Part shown: positions 46,531-56,747 of the stretch, in pieces
Layout of the letters: each line of letters begins with the position of its first letter
How positions within the stretch are numbered: the stretch's first letter is position 1
Assembly: GCF_011390835.1 (NCBI RefSeq)
Contig: NZ_JAABRQ010000015.1
Location: 1 to 64,000, forward strand
Origin: Hydrogenophaga sp.
GTDB lineage: Bacteria; Pseudomonadota; Gammaproteobacteria; Burkholderiales; Burkholderiaceae_C
DNA: 64,000 nucleotides
Direction: 5' to 3'
The notes under the pieces: generated by a model
Database searches by the model: none
What the model was told of the DNA's origin: nothing
Seen by the model: the letters and a program-made list of their open reading frames with translations, nothing else
Made by a program: the position numbers and the translations under genes

Positions 46531-49425
46531 ATGCTGATGCCTTCCGCCAAACCCTTGGACGAACTCGAGAACGCTCCCGAGTTCATCGCCCGCCATATCG
46601 GTATCAGCGAAGCCGATGAAGCCCACATGCTGTCGGTCATCGGCGAGGCCTCTCGCCGAGCGCTGATCGACGGCATCGTGCCGCGTTCAATCGCGCGCAG
46701 CGCGGGCATGAAGCTGCCTGCTGTCGCCAGCGAGGCGGCAGCGCTGGCCGAGCTGAAAACCATCGCGCAGAAAAACAAGCTGCTCAAAAGCTTCATCGGT
46801 CAGGGATACCATGGCACCCACACGCCGGGCGTCATCCTGCGCAACGTGCTGGAGAACCCAGCCTGGTACACCGCTTACACGCCCTATCAGGCAGAGATTT
46901 CGCAAGGCCGCATGGAAGCGCTGCTGAACTTCCAGACCATGGTGACCGACCTCACCGGCATGGACATCGCCAACGCCTCCATGCTCGATGAAGCCACCGC
47001 GGCGGCCGAAGCAATGACGCTGGCGATGCGCTCGGTGAAGTCCAAAGGCCAGACCATCGTGGTGGCCGGCGACTGCCACCCGCAGACCATCGAAGTCATC
47101 CAGACCCGCGCCGCGCCGCTGGGCATCACGGTGCAGCTGGCCAGCTCCGCGCAAGAGTGGGATGCGGCGCTGAATGGCGACAGTTACTTTGCCGTGCTGG
47201 CGCAGTACCCTAGCACCAGTGGGCGCATCGATGACCTGCGCGACGATGTGCAGCGCGTGCATGGCAAACATGCCGCCTTCATCGTGGCCGCCGACCTGCT
47301 GGCCCTCACTCTTCTGGTTCCCCCGGGCGAGTTCGATGCCGACATCGTGGTCGGCACCACGCAGCGCTTCGGCATGCCCATGGGCGCGGGCGGCCCACAC
47401 GCCGCCTTCATGGCTTGCCGCGATGCGTTCAAGCGCTCGCTGCCAGGCCGTCTGGTCGGCGTGAGCGTGGATGCGCACGGTAACCCGGCTTACCGGCTCG
47501 CCCTGCAGACGCGGGAGCAACACATTCGCCGCGAAAAAGCCACCAGCAACATCTGCACCGCGCAGGTGCTGCCTGCCGTGGTCGCCAGCATGTACGCCGT
47601 GTACCACGGCCCGCAGGGTTTGAAGCGCATTGCGCAGCGCGTGGCGGCCTACACGGCCATCCTGGCAAAGGGCCTGGAGCAACTGGGTGTGCCTTTGCGC
47701 GACCAACGCGCCTTCGACACGCTCTCGCTCAAGACCGATGGCCTCACCCAAAGTCTGGCTGCCAAGGCGCGTGGCCTCGGGGCCAACCTTCGCGTGTATT
47801 TCGACGACCACCTGTGCATCACGCTGGATGAGACCACCACCCGTGCAGACATCGACATGCTGTGGACCATCTTCGCTAAAGAGGACCAGGCCCTGCCCAG
47901 CTTCGACGCCTTCGAGAAAGGTATCGAACCGCTGATCCCCACCGAGCTGCGCCGCACCAGCGCCTACCTCACGCACCCGGTTTTCGAGAGCCACCACAGC
48001 GAGACCGGCATGCTGCGCTACATCCGCAGCCTGAGCGACAAAGACCTGGCGCTGGACCGCAGCATGATCCCGCTGGGCTCTTGCACCATGAAGCTCAACG
48101 CCACCAGCGAGATGATCCCCATCACCTGGCCCGAGTTCGCCAATGTGCACCCGTTCGCGCCTGCTGACCAGCAGCTGGGCTACCAGGAACTCGACGAGCA
48201 GCTGCGCGCCTGGCTATGCCAGGCCACCGGTTACGCGGGCATCAGCCTACAGCCCAATGCCGGTTCGCAAGGCGAATACGCCGGCCTGCTGGTCATCAAA
48301 GCCTCGCACGCTTCGCGCGGTGAAAGCCACCGCAACATCTGCCTCATCCCCAGCAGCGCCCATGGCACCAATCCGGCCAGCGCGCAAATGGTGGGCATGA
48401 CGGTGGTGGTGACCAAGTGCGACGACAACGGCAACGTGGACATGGCTGACCTGAAAGCCAAGTGCGAACAGCACAGTGCGAATCTGGCCGCGGCCATGAT
48501 CACCTACCCCAGCACGCACGGCGTGTTCGAGACCACGGTGAAAGAACTGTGTGCGTTGGTGCACCAGCACGGCGGGCGCGTCTACGTGGATGGTGCCAAC
48601 ATGAACGCCCTGGTGGGCGTGGCCGCACCGGGCGAGTTCGGTGGCGACGTGAGCCACCTCAACCTGCACAAGACCTTTTGCATTCCGCACGGCGGAGGCG
48701 GCCCGGGCGTGGGCCCGGTGTGCGTGGTGGAAGACCTGGTGCCTTTCCTGCCCGGTCACGCGACGGGCGGCGTGCCGGTCAACGGCGTTGGTGCGGTGAG
48801 TGCAGCACCCTTGGGCAATGCGGCCGTACTCCCGATCAGCTGGATGTACATTCGAATGATGGGCGCGGATGGCCTGAAACACGCCACCGAAGCCGCGATT
48901 CTTAGCGCCAACTACATCAGCAAACGGCTGAAAGACCACTATCCCACGCTGTACGCCTCGGCCAACGGCCACGTCGCGCACGAGTGCATCCTGGACCTGC
49001 GGCACCTGAAGGACACCAGCGGCGTGATGGCAGAGGACGTGGCCAAGCGGCTGATGGACCACGGCTTCCACGCGCCCACGCTCAGCTTCCCGGTGGCCAA
49101 CACGCTGATGGTCGAACCGACAGAGAGCGAAACGCTAGGAGAGATCGACCGCTTTATCGATGCGATGATCGCCATCCGCGACGAAATCCGGCTGATCGAA
49201 AATGGCACCTGGCCCAAGGACGATAACCCGCTGAAAAATGCGCCACACACCGCTGCCAGCCTGATCGCAGGCGAGTGGACCCATCCGTATTCACGGGAAG
49301 TGGGAGCGGCCAGCAGCGGCTCACGCGCGAACCAGAAGTATTGGCCGCCCGTGGGCCGGGTGGACAACGTCTACGGCGACCGCAACCTGTTCTGCAGCTG
49401 CGTGCCGGTGAGCGAACTGGCCTGA
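46531..49425 (+). CDS. gcvP: Glycine dehydrogenase (decarboxylating), P protein
   Basis: A 964-residue single-chain PLP enzyme that decarboxylates glycine and loads the aminomethyl group on H protein. N-terminal half: [59 protein letters not shown] and [21 protein letters not shown] (blocks). C-terminal half: [32 protein letters not shown] and the PLP lysine in [21 protein letters not shown]. The ATG at 46531 is the only start near the conserved N-terminus. The open frame extends upstream through the repeat but without family sequence. Full length, intact. Confidence 0.97.
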   Translation: MLMPSAKPLDELENAPEFIARHIGISEADEAHMLSVIGEASRRALIDGIVPRSIARSAGMKLPAVASEAAALAELKTIAQKNKLLKSFIGQGYHGTHTPGVILRNVLENPAWYTAYTPYQAEISQGRMEALLNFQTMVTDLTGMDIANASMLDEATAAAEAMTLAMRSVKSKGQTIVVAGDCHPQTIEVIQTRAAPLGITVQLASSAQEWDAALNGDSYFAVLAQYPSTSGRIDDLRDDVQRVHGKHAAFIVAADLLALTLLVPPGEFDADIVVGTTQRFGMPMGAGGPHAAFMACRDAFKRSLPGRLVGVSVDAHGNPAYRLALQTREQHIRREKATSNICTAQVLPAVVASMYAVYHGPQGLKRIAQRVAAYTAILAKGLEQLGVPLRDQRAFDTLSLKTDGLTQSLAAKARGLGANLRVYFDDHLCITLDETTTRADIDMLWTIFAKEDQALPSFDAFEKGIEPLIPTELRRTSAYLTHPVFESHHSETGMLRYIRSLSDKDLALDRSMIPLGSCTMKLNATSEMIPITWPEFANVHPFAPADQQLGYQELDEQLRAWLCQATGYAGISLQPNAGSQGEYAGLLVIKASHASRGESHRNICLIPSSAHGTNPASAQMVGMTVVVTKCDDNGNVDMADLKAKCEQHSANLAAAMITYPSTHGVFETTVKELCALVHQHGGRVYVDGANMNALVGVAAPGEFGGDVSHLNLHKTFCIPHGGGGPGVGPVCVVEDLVPFLPGHATGGVPVNGVGAVSAAPLGNAAVLPISWMYIRMMGADGLKHATEAAILSANYISKRLKDHYPTLYASANGHVAHECILDLRHLKDTSGVMAEDVAKRLMDHGFHAPTLSFPVANTLMVEPTESETLGEIDRFIDAMIAIRDEIRLIENGTWPKDDNPLKNAPHTAASLIAGEWTHPYSREVGAASSGSRANQKYWPPVGRVDNVYGDRNLFCSCVPVSELA

Positions 49426-49492
49426 TCGAAACGCGCAGCCGCGTGCCGCGCGGACGAAAGATCGCCACCGGAATCTGTTGAAGCCACCGGCG

Positions 49493-50242
49493 TCAACCCA
49501 TTAAGTAGGACCGCACCAGCAGACTGACGCCGCCCAGAATCAGCAGCGCCCACACCGCCTGCAGCGCGCGATGCGGCGGCAAGCGGGCATACAGGCGACT
49601 GCCCGCGACAAAACCCAGGAACGCAGCTGGCATCAACATCAACGCCGCGGAAAGCAGGTTGGGTTGCTGGTACAGACCGCTGCCGGTGAACATCACCAGC
49701 CGGACCAGCCCAGTGCACAGAATCAGCAGGCTGATGCTGGCGCGCAGCACACCTTTGTCAGGCAACCTGCGCGCCAGGTAGATGGTGTAGATCGGCCCGC
49801 CCGTCCCGAACATGGACGTGAACGCGCCGCCCACCAACCCAGCCGGGACGGACCACCCGGTCGAGGCGGGCCTCACGGCGGCGCGCACAAGAAGGCTCCA
49901 CGAGGCGTAAGTCAGCACGAACCCCCCGAGCAACATCAGCAGCAAGCGTTCCCCAGCCTGCACCAGCAGACTCAGGCCAAACGACATGCCGATCAGCAAC
50001 CACGGCGACAGCCGCAGCAACTCGCGCCAGTCAACGATGCGGCGGTGTCGCAACCCGAGCAGCAAACCAGCACCGATGTCGAACAGCAGCATCATGGGCA
50101 CGGCAAAGCGCAGCGGGAAGATGTGCGCGAGAAACGGGATGGCGATAATGGACGCGCCAAATCCAGTCAGCCCATAGACCAAGTAAGCCAGCGCCACGAC
50201 AGCCGCGGCGAAGACCAGCGTTGGCCAAGGCAGATCCATCAT
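49493..50242 (-). CDS. TauE/SafE-family anion permease/exporter
   Basis: A 249-residue membrane protein with about seven to eight helices and the TauE/SafE repeat pattern (VVALAYLVYGLTGFGASIIAIPFLAH near the start; VGGAFTSMFGTGGPIYTIYLARRL in the middle). Family members are linked to export of sulfite, sulfoacetate and other anions. It is the last gene of the leftward FRD-like operon and overlaps the ThDP-enzyme gene by 4 bp, so it likely handles a substrate or product of that pathway. It is convergent with gcvP; no clear terminator is visible in the 67-bp gap. Confidence 0.87.
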   Translation of the reverse strand: MMDLPWPTLVFAAAVVALAYLVYGLTGFGASIIAIPFLAHIFPLRFAVPMMLLFDIGAGLLLGLRHRRIVDWRELLRLSPWLLIGMSFGLSLLVQAGERLLLMLLGGFVLTYASWSLLVRAAVRPASTGWSVPAGLVGGAFTSMFGTGGPIYTIYLARRLPDKGVLRASISLLILCTGLVRLVMFTGSGLYQQPNLLSAALMLMPAAFLGFVAGSRLYARLPPHRALQAVWALLILGGVSLLVRSYLMG

Positions 50243-51885
50243 GGGCGCTGCATGACCGGCGCCGGCAGTCCATCGATCATCACGTTCAGGCAGGCCGGCA
50301 GGCCACTCAACAGCGCGCGCTGCAGAGCGGGCACCATGGCATCGGCACGGGTGACCTGCTCGCCATGGCCACCGAACGCAGCAGCCACCGCGTCATACCG
50401 GCTCGGCCGCAGTTCGCAACCGATCACCCGGGCGGCGCCGTAGTCGCGCAGCTGGATCTGGTATTCGGCATTCCAGCGAGCATCGTTGCCCACCACCGCA
50501 ACGAAGTCGAGGCCGTAACGCACCGCCGTGTCGAATTCGGCGATGTGAAAACCTACGGTGCCGTCGCCCATGACCGCGATGACCGGGGCGCCAGGAACGG
50601 CGGCACAGCGCGCGGCGATCGCGTACGGCAGTGCCGATCCGATCGCACCGGCCACGCCATTGATGAGGCGGTGCGGCGCGTCCAGGCAGGCGCTGGCCCA
50701 CTGCCCGATCTCACCACCGTCACACACCAGGACCGCGTCCGGATGGCTCTCGAGCGCGGCTTGAACTGGCCGCAGCATCTGCACCGGATGCAGGCCATCG
50801 ACCTGCGAGGGCGACGCCTGTTCCCAGGCGGGAGGGCGCCACGCGATCGCCTCATTGAACTGGTCCAGCCAGTGGGCTTCGTTATTCGACGGGCCCTGCG
50901 GCTGCACAGCCATCAAGCCGACCAGCGCCGACGGCGCATCAGCAGTGGCGCAGACCTGCAGGCGATCGCCCAGCGCCTGGCGGCTCCGCTCGATCTCGCT
51001 GATATCGGCATCAATCTGGCACACCAGGGCATCGGCCGCGATCGCTGGCGCCTGTCCGAACTTGAGCGTGAAGTCGAGCCGCTTGCCCAGAAGCAGCACG
51101 ACGTCGGCCTGGGCAAGCATCTGCGCGAAAGCACCCAGGCGCGGGTCCGCCACACCGCGCGGGCTGTCCATGCCTACCACCGGCATGCCGCAAGCGTACT
51201 GCAACGCGGCCAGCCGGGCGCGACCGGCGCGTGTCATGCACGACGGACCGGCCAGGATCACCGGTCGGCGAGCGCCCTTGAGCTTGGCCATGATGGTCTG
51301 CGCGGCCGCGCCATCCAGCAGCATGGCTTCAGCCGCAAAATCCCCGGCCGAGCGAGGCGCTGCCTGGCTGACCGGTTGCTCCAGCACATCGGTGGGCAGG
51401 CTCAGGTGCACCGGGCCCGGCCGCCCCGAGCGCGCGATGCGCACCGCGCGCACAAAGTCTTCGGCCACCGCGTCGGCACTGGCACAGGTCCAGGCGGCCT
51501 TGCAGACCGGCTCGGCCATCTGTGCCTGGCGCATTTCCTGAAATGCGCCTTGTCCCAGCAGCGCATTGGGCGCATGACCCGACAGCAAAACCACCGGCGC
51601 CTCGGCCATCAGGGCCGTGTACAAGGCGGACACCGCATTCGCATGGCCCGGACCTCCGGTCACCAGGGCCACACCGACCTCACCGGTGATTCGGGCCAGG
51701 GCATCGGCCATGTGCACGGCAGCGGCCTCGTGCCGGGTGTGGATCAGGGGGATGCCAGCGTCCAGCGCGGCATCGAACACCGGCATGATGTGGTTGCCTG
51801 AGAGCGTGAAGATGCGGCTGACGCCAGCCGCCTGAATAGCGGCAAGGAGCGCGTCACAGCCGCGCTGTGGATGGGATGGGGTCAT
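50239..51885 (-). CDS. ThDP-dependent enzyme, acetolactate-synthase-like
   Basis: A 548-residue thiamine diphosphate enzyme of the acetolactate synthase / 2-oxoacid decarboxylase superfamily. N-terminal pyrimidine-binding domain with the catalytic Glu in HTRHEAAAVHMADALARITG (about residue 53) and LVTGGPGHANAVSALYTA. Central domain RPVILAGPSCMTRAGR. C-terminal diphosphate-binding motif GDGTVGFHIAEFDTAVRYGL...VVGNDARWN, where GND replaces the usual GNN. Specificity cannot be read: it could be a carboligase, a decarboxylase or a sulfo-compound lyase. It lies within an operon with SDH-like and fumarase-like enzymes and a TauE exporter. Confidence 0.87.
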   Translation of the reverse strand: MTPSHPQRGCDALLAAIQAAGVSRIFTLSGNHIMPVFDAALDAGIPLIHTRHEAAAVHMADALARITGEVGVALVTGGPGHANAVSALYTALMAEAPVVLLSGHAPNALLGQGAFQEMRQAQMAEPVCKAAWTCASADAVAEDFVRAVRIARSGRPGPVHLSLPTDVLEQPVSQAAPRSAGDFAAEAMLLDGAAAQTIMAKLKGARRPVILAGPSCMTRAGRARLAALQYACGMPVVGMDSPRGVADPRLGAFAQMLAQADVVLLLGKRLDFTLKFGQAPAIAADALVCQIDADISEIERSRQALGDRLQVCATADAPSALVGLMAVQPQGPSNNEAHWLDQFNEAIAWRPPAWEQASPSQVDGLHPVQMLRPVQAALESHPDAVLVCDGGEIGQWASACLDAPHRLINGVAGAIGSALPYAIAARCAAVPGAPVIAVMGDGTVGFHIAEFDTAVRYGLDFVAVVGNDARWNAEYQIQLRDYGAARVIGCELRPSRYDAVAAAFGGHGEQVTRADAMVPALQRALLSGLPACLNVMIDGLPAPVMQRP

Positions 51886-52061
51886 GGGTTGTTCGGTTCT
51901 GGCGGGTCGATTCCGTTCGACCTGCGGCTCGCGGACCTTCGCTGGTGCCGACTCTACACAAGGCGTGCGTCCAGGCTTCCCGCCTGCGGCGCGTCAGGGC
52001 TTGTACTGGACCATCGCAGAACAAGCGCCCACAAGGTCAGGCCCGCCAAGCTCGGGCGCCA

Positions 52062-53801
52062 TCAGGGGCTGGCTGGTGCCGCCTCCAGAATGGTCTGCCC
52101 CGGCGCGACGCGCGTGAACCGCACCGGTTCACGGTCGATCGCCAGCTCACCCTGGCGCTGCGTGACGACGATATAGGTGGAGCTGGGCAGGTCGCCGGTC
52201 TCCGGATGGTCTTCGCGAAAGTGCGCACCACGCGAATCCTCGCGCGCCAGGGCGGCCGTAGCAATGACACGGCTCACCGCAATCAGGTTGCGCAGGTTCA
52301 ACCAGTCGTGCCAGCTCAGGTTGAAACCCCGGTCGCCATCTTGCACGCCGGTGCGTGCCAGCGCCGCGTCCAGTCCGTCGAGGGTGGCCAGCGCACGCCG
52401 CAGCCCGGTGGCATCGCGCAGGATACCGACGTCCTGCCACATGCAGTCGAACAAGGCTTCGCGGATCGCCTCCAGGTCGCCAGGCGGCTGCGCGAACGGC
52501 ACCAGTTGTTCGGCCACGCTGGCCGCCAGAGCGGCTTCGTCGGGCGGGCGCAGCACACCTTCGCGGGCCACCCACTCGGCCATGCTGTCACCGGCAATGC
52601 CACCGAAAACCGTCGAATTCGCCACACCATTGCCGCCGAGCCGGTTGGCACCGTGCACACCGCCGGTGTCTTCGCCTGCGGCGAACAGGCCGGTCAGACC
52701 GGTTCGGCAATCGGCATCGAACACGACGCCGCCCATCAGGTAGTGCGCGGTCGGCACCACCTCGACCAGGCCAGCAGCCAGATCAAAGCCGCAGTCACCA
52801 CAGCGTTCAACCATGCCCTTGAACTGCTGCCGCACGTTTTCGGGCCCCAGATGTTCCATCTTCAGGTAGACGCCGCCGTTGGGCGATGTGCGGCCCGCGC
52901 GCATCTCGGTATAGATCGAACGCGAGACGATGTCGCGCGTGGCGCGTTCGCCACGAGGGTCGTACTGGTCCATGAACCGTTGCTGCTCGCCGTTGAGCAG
53001 GTGGCCGCCCGCGCCACGCAGGCCCTCCTCCAGCACCGTGCCAGTCATGCGGGTGCCGTTGCCCGCGAGCAGGCCGGTGGGATGGAACTGCACCATCTCC
53101 ATGTCGCGCAATGGCAGGCCCGCACGCAGCGCCATGGCCAGTCCGTCCGAGGTCTTGTCGCCGGATGGCGTGTGGTACTTGTACATGGTGGGCCCGCCGC
53201 CGGTGGCCAGCAAAACGGCCTTGGCCTGTACAAACACAAAGCCACCGTCGTGAATGTTGATCATCAACACACCGGCGAGGGCCTGGCCGTCGGCGGTCTT
53301 GATCAGGGAGACCGCGCGGTGTTCTTCCAGGCGGTGGATGCCACGCGACCAGACCTGTTCGGACAGCCGGTTGATGATTTCGATGCCGGTCAGGTCGCCC
53401 TTGTGCACGGTGCGGTCGAAGGTCTGCCCGGCAAAGGCCTTCTGGTGCACGGTGCCGTCGGGGTTGCGATCGAAGAAGCAGCCGAGCTCGTTCTCGAGTT
53501 CGTGAACCCGCTCGATCGCCTTGGTCACCAAGGTCCAGGCGAGGTCCTGATCAGACAGCCACTTGCTGCCTTCAATCGTGTCCATGAAGTGGCGCTCGAC
53601 CGAATCGCCCGGCGCCAGTGCGACGTTGTAGCCGCCCTGCACCATGCGAGTGCAGCCGCATTTGCCGAGCAGGCCCTTGACGGCGACGGTGATGTGGCTG
53701 TCGTTGGCTTGCTGATGCGCATGCAGCGCTGCGAACAAGCCGGCACCACCCGAACCCAAAATCAGGATGTCTGTCTGCAGTCGTTGGATGGCCGTGCTCA
53801 T
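52062..53801 (-). CDS. Fumarate reductase/succinate dehydrogenase-like flavoprotein
   Basis: A 579-residue FAD protein of the SdhA/FrdA/aspartate oxidase superfamily. FAD loop TDILILGSGGAGLFAALHA; catalytic-site blocks MVQFHPTGLL (active-site His/Thr), GERATRDIVSRSIY (active-site Arg) and the C-terminal FAGEDTGGVHGANRLGGNG-type block (here AAGEDTGGVHGANRLGGNG). The His that binds FAD covalently in SdhA/FrdA (SHT-x3-QGG) is Cys50 here (GCTRMVQGG), as in thiol:fumarate reductase-like or aspartate-oxidase-like proteins. ATG at 53801 overlaps the fumarase beta gene by 4 bp. It probably works with the SdhB/C/D-like proteins of the same operon on an unidentified dicarboxylate. Confidence 0.88.
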   Translation of the reverse strand: MSTAIQRLQTDILILGSGGAGLFAALHAHQQANDSHITVAVKGLLGKCGCTRMVQGGYNVALAPGDSVERHFMDTIEGSKWLSDQDLAWTLVTKAIERVHELENELGCFFDRNPDGTVHQKAFAGQTFDRTVHKGDLTGIEIINRLSEQVWSRGIHRLEEHRAVSLIKTADGQALAGVLMINIHDGGFVFVQAKAVLLATGGGPTMYKYHTPSGDKTSDGLAMALRAGLPLRDMEMVQFHPTGLLAGNGTRMTGTVLEEGLRGAGGHLLNGEQQRFMDQYDPRGERATRDIVSRSIYTEMRAGRTSPNGGVYLKMEHLGPENVRQQFKGMVERCGDCGFDLAAGLVEVVPTAHYLMGGVVFDADCRTGLTGLFAAGEDTGGVHGANRLGGNGVANSTVFGGIAGDSMAEWVAREGVLRPPDEAALAASVAEQLVPFAQPPGDLEAIREALFDCMWQDVGILRDATGLRRALATLDGLDAALARTGVQDGDRGFNLSWHDWLNLRNLIAVSRVIATAALAREDSRGAHFREDHPETGDLPSSTYIVVTQRQGELAIDREPVRFTRVAPGQTILEAAPASP

Positions 53802-54409
53802 TGCGTCACACCCAGGCTCGCCAGCACCGCCGCACGGCGCGCCTGCGCCGCGTCGCGCACACGGTCGTACAGGCTGCCGCCGTGGCTGTCCATGGCCACC
53901 AGCAGCGGGCCGAAATTGCGGATGCGGAATTTCCACAAAGACTCGGGGTTGAGGTCATCCAGGTCGACGTCCTCAATCGCCTCCACCCAGGTGGTCTCCA
54001 GCGCCGCGGTGCCGCCGATGATCGCCAGGTAGGCGCCACCCAGGTCCTGGAACGCCTGGGCCGAGGCCTCTCGTAACCCCCCCTTACCCACAATCAGGCG
54101 AACGCCGTACTGCTCCATCAGCGGTCGGGTAAAGCGCTCCATGCGGTCGGACGTGGTGGTACCGACGCACACCGGCTGGTAGCCGACCGGAAACGCCTCG
54201 CTGCGCTCGACCTTGCGCACATTAGGCGCGGTGTGGATCACGGCGTGGCCACGCAGATCGAAGTGGGTGGTGCGTCCGCGATCGAACATGTGAATCTGCG
54301 TCGCGTCACGGATGCCGAACAGGCGCGCTTGCAGCGTCACGGTGTCATTCACCCGAAGCGCGCGCACTTGCTCCTCGGTCGCGGGCATCGTCATTTCATG
54401 GTGGGCCAT
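53798..54409 (-). CDS. Class I fumarase/tartrate dehydratase beta subunit
   Basis: A 203-residue protein equivalent to the C-terminal domain of class I fumarase or the TtdB subunit of L-tartrate dehydratase. Blocks: LRVNDTVTLQARLFGIRDATQIHMFD, AVIHTAPNVRKVE, VGTTTSDRMERFTRPLMEQYGVRLIVGKGGL (substrate carboxylate loop TTTSxRM) and WVEAIEDVDLDDLNPESLWKFRI (short blocks). The split two-gene arrangement is also found for mesaconate hydratases. It overlaps the flavoprotein gene by 4 bp and follows the alpha subunit by 20 bp. Confidence 0.9.
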   Translation of the reverse strand: MAHHEMTMPATEEQVRALRVNDTVTLQARLFGIRDATQIHMFDRGRTTHFDLRGHAVIHTAPNVRKVERSEAFPVGYQPVCVGTTTSDRMERFTRPLMEQYGVRLIVGKGGLREASAQAFQDLGGAYLAIIGGTAALETTWVEAIEDVDLDDLNPESLWKFRIRNFGPLLVAMDSHGGSLYDRVRDAAQARRAAVLASLGVTQ

Positions 54410-54429
54410 CGGTGGTGTGTCCGCTGTGT

Positions 54430-55305
54430 CTAGAAGCCAAACGCCACGCCGGCGGGCGTGATGTCAGCGCGCGCGCGCCGGGCCGAATGGCATTGCATGT
54501 TGACCGCAATCGGGTTCATGGTGATGTGGGTCGCGGCCAGTTCGATGTGCACCGCAAACGCGGTGGCGTCGCCGCCCAGGCCCTGAGGCCCCACGCCCAG
54601 CTGGTTGACGGCAATGGACAGCTGCTGCTCCAGCTCGGCGCCCGCAGCGTCAGCGCAGGCGCTGCCCAGTGGCCGCGTCGCCGCGCGCTTGGCCAGCGCC
54701 ACCGCGAGGTCGGACGTGCCGCCCAGCCCAACACCGACGATGGTCGGCGGGCAGGTCTTGCCGCCTGCGGCCAGCACGCAGTCGATTACAAAGGTCTTGA
54801 TCGCGGCGATGCCTTCGGCCGGCACCGCCATCTTCAGGAACGAGTTGTTTTCCGAGCCACTGCCCTTGGGAATCATCTCGATGCGCAGGTTTTCTGGCTC
54901 GTCGCTGAAGTCGATGTGGATCACCGGCACCTCGATGCCACACGAGGTGTGCTCATTCTTGCGTGTGAGCGGATGCACGACCGAACTGCGCAGCGGGTAT
55001 TCGCGGGTGGCGCGCTCGCAGCCGCGGCGCACCGCCTGCTTGAGCGCCTGCCCATCCACCTCGACACCCGGGCCGATCCACAGGTTGTAGATCGGCACGC
55101 CGGTGTCTTGGCACAGCAGGTTGTCGGTCTGTTCGGCCACGGCGATGTTCTGCACCATCGTGGCCAGCACGCGCTTGGCGGTACCACCCGTCTCGCTCTT
55201 CTCAAGTCTGCTGAAACCCTGTTTGATGTCGGGCGGCAGCACCTTGAGCGCACGGATGTACAGCTCCTTGGCCGTGTCTTCCACAACTTGCAGGTCGATC
55301 TTCAT
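54430..55305 (-). CDS. Class I fumarase/tartrate dehydratase alpha subunit
   Basis: A 291-residue iron-sulfur subunit of a class I hydratase. The 4Fe-4S ligands are expected in DNLLCQDTGVPIYNLWIG (Cys about residue 64), HTSCGIEVPVIHIDF and AAGGKTCPPTIVGVGLGGTSD; all three cysteines are present. The final block, GPQGLGGDATAFAVHIELAATHITMNPIAVNMQCHSARRA, is family-typical (by parts). The enzyme would hydrate fumarate, mesaconate, tartrate-like or a substituted fumarate. The normal TCA-cycle fumarase is expected elsewhere, so this one likely serves the local pathway. Confidence 0.92.
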   Translation of the reverse strand: MKIDLQVVEDTAKELYIRALKVLPPDIKQGFSRLEKSETGGTAKRVLATMVQNIAVAEQTDNLLCQDTGVPIYNLWIGPGVEVDGQALKQAVRRGCERATREYPLRSSVVHPLTRKNEHTSCGIEVPVIHIDFSDEPENLRIEMIPKGSGSENNSFLKMAVPAEGIAAIKTFVIDCVLAAGGKTCPPTIVGVGLGGTSDLAVALAKRAATRPLGSACADAAGAELEQQLSIAVNQLGVGPQGLGGDATAFAVHIELAATHITMNPIAVNMQCHSARRARADITPAGVAFGF

Positions 55306-55331
55306 GCCATCTTTCTAAGAGCGCCCAACAC

Positions 55332-56318
55332 TCAGTTGGCCGACAGGCCGCGGTTCTTCACGACCGTGGCCCAGCGCGCCGACTCCAGCTCCATCGCGGC
55401 GACAAAATCGGCGGTGCTGTTGCCCACGGCGGAGATGCCCAGGTTGTCGAGCTGAGCCCGCGTCTCGGGGTCGGCCAGAACCTTGGCCGTGTCTTGCTGT
55501 ATCTTGGCGATGATGGCTGGCGGCGTACCGGCGGGCGCGAACAGGCCAAACCAGCCGATGTTCTCGAAGCCTGGCAGACCGCTCTCGGCCACGGTGGGCA
55601 CGTTGGGCAGGCGCGGCGAGCGCTGCTTGCCGGTGACGCCCAGCGCTCGAAGCCGACCATCGCCGAGCAGGGCCGAGGCGGCGGCAAAGTTGCCCACCAT
55701 CATGTCGACCCGCCCCCCCATGAGGTCGGTGTAGGCCGGCGCCTCGCCCCGGTAAGGCACATGCATGATGGCGATGCCGGCGGCATCGGCGAAGTTTTCG
55801 CCGGCCAAGTGCACCTGGCTGCCCACACCGGCTGAGCCGAAGTTGATCTTGCCTGGCTGGGCCTTGGCCATCGCAATCAGGTCCTGGACGGTCTTGGCCG
55901 GCGAGTTGTCCGGCACCACCAGCAGCATCGGGCCACTGGCCACGTTGGTGATGGCCTGCAAGTCCTTCTTGGTGTCAAACGGCATGCTTTTGTAGAGATG
56001 CGGATTGATGGTGATGCTGCCCGAGGCCATCAGCACCGTATAGCCATCGTTGGGCGATTTGGCCACCACGTCTGCGCCGACGTTGCCCCCAGCACCGCCC
56101 TTGTTTTCCACCACCACCGAATGACCCCAGAGCACCGAAAGCTTCTGGCCTACCATGCGCGCGACCACGTCTGTCGTGCCGCCCGCGGCGAAAGGCACCA
56201 CCATACGCACCGGCTTGTTCGGCCAGCTGGCCTGTGCGCTAACGGCCAGGGGGAGAGCAACGCCGGCCAGGGTCACGGCAAGAGCACGGCGCAATGGGGA
56301 GAAGGAGGAAATGGTCAT
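55332..56318 (-). CDS. Bug-family tripartite tricarboxylate transporter binding protein
   Basis: A 328-residue Bug protein with a signal peptide (LRRALAVTLAGVALPLAVSAQA). Family blocks: KPVRMVVPFAAGGTTDVVARMVGQ, VVVENKGGAGGNVGADVVAKSPNDGYTVLMAS, INPHLYKSMPFDTKKDL and the C-terminal GWFGLFAPAGTPPAIIAKI (short blocks). It sits inside the FRD/fumarase operon, so its ligand is probably the pathway substrate, a di- or tricarboxylate. No TctA/TctB membrane genes are in the window; the protein may share those of another locus or serve as a sensor. Confidence 0.92.
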   Translation of the reverse strand: MTISSFSPLRRALAVTLAGVALPLAVSAQASWPNKPVRMVVPFAAGGTTDVVARMVGQKLSVLWGHSVVVENKGGAGGNVGADVVAKSPNDGYTVLMASGSITINPHLYKSMPFDTKKDLQAITNVASGPMLLVVPDNSPAKTVQDLIAMAKAQPGKINFGSAGVGSQVHLAGENFADAAGIAIMHVPYRGEAPAYTDLMGGRVDMMVGNFAAASALLGDGRLRALGVTGKQRSPRLPNVPTVAESGLPGFENIGWFGLFAPAGTPPAIIAKIQQDTAKVLADPETRAQLDNLGISAVGNSTADFVAAMELESARWATVVKNRGLSAN

Positions 56319-56384
56319 GGCTGTTTGTCTCCGAAATGGATGGGGAACACGGGAAAAACCGCCGGCTGCATCGTCTGTGCGATG

Positions 56385-56747
56385 TCAGGACAGCAGTGAC
56401 AGGGCGAACGCAAGCCCCGTGGCCAGGGAGAAACCGGCCGCGCCAGCGATCCAGTTTTTCCGCAGCCCCGAGGCAGAACCAAATTCAATCAACAACAGGC
56501 GCACACCGCCCATCATGTGCAGCGACAGGAGCACGACCAGCCCCCACTCGCCGAATTTGAACAGGCCGTGGTCGGCCAGTTGCAGAAAGCCGTCCAGCGC
56601 GGCCGCGCCATGCAGGGCCTGGCTCAGCGCCCAGAAGTGCACAGGCAAGAACAAAGCCAGGCCCAGCCCCGACAAACGGTGCAACAGAAAGGCCCACCAG
56701 GCGGGATGCGCATGAGCACGGGCCTCGGTTCGGCGCATGTTGCTCAT
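56385..56747 (-). CDS. SDH/FRD-like membrane subunit (SdhC-like)
   Basis: A 120-residue membrane protein with three helices (about residues 20-42, 64-87 and 97-118). HPAWWAFLLHRLSGLGLALFLPVHFWAL is the SdhC signature, with a heme-ligand-type His and the H-R-x-S-G quinone-site motif. SLHMMGGVRLLL carries a second candidate heme histidine. It anchors the flavoprotein/iron-sulfur pair to the membrane and exchanges electrons with quinone. The start at 56747 overlaps the second membrane subunit gene by 4 bp. Confidence 0.85.
   Translation of the reverse strand: MSNMRRTEARAHAHPAWWAFLLHRLSGLGLALFLPVHFWALSQALHGAAALDGFLQLADHGLFKFGEWGLVVLLSLHMMGGVRLLLIEFGSASGLRKNWIAGAAGFSLATGLAFALSLLS

Noticed and set aside
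50221..51801. A 526-codon open frame on the + strand
   Set aside because: Antisense to the ThDP enzyme gene, which has clear catalytic motifs.
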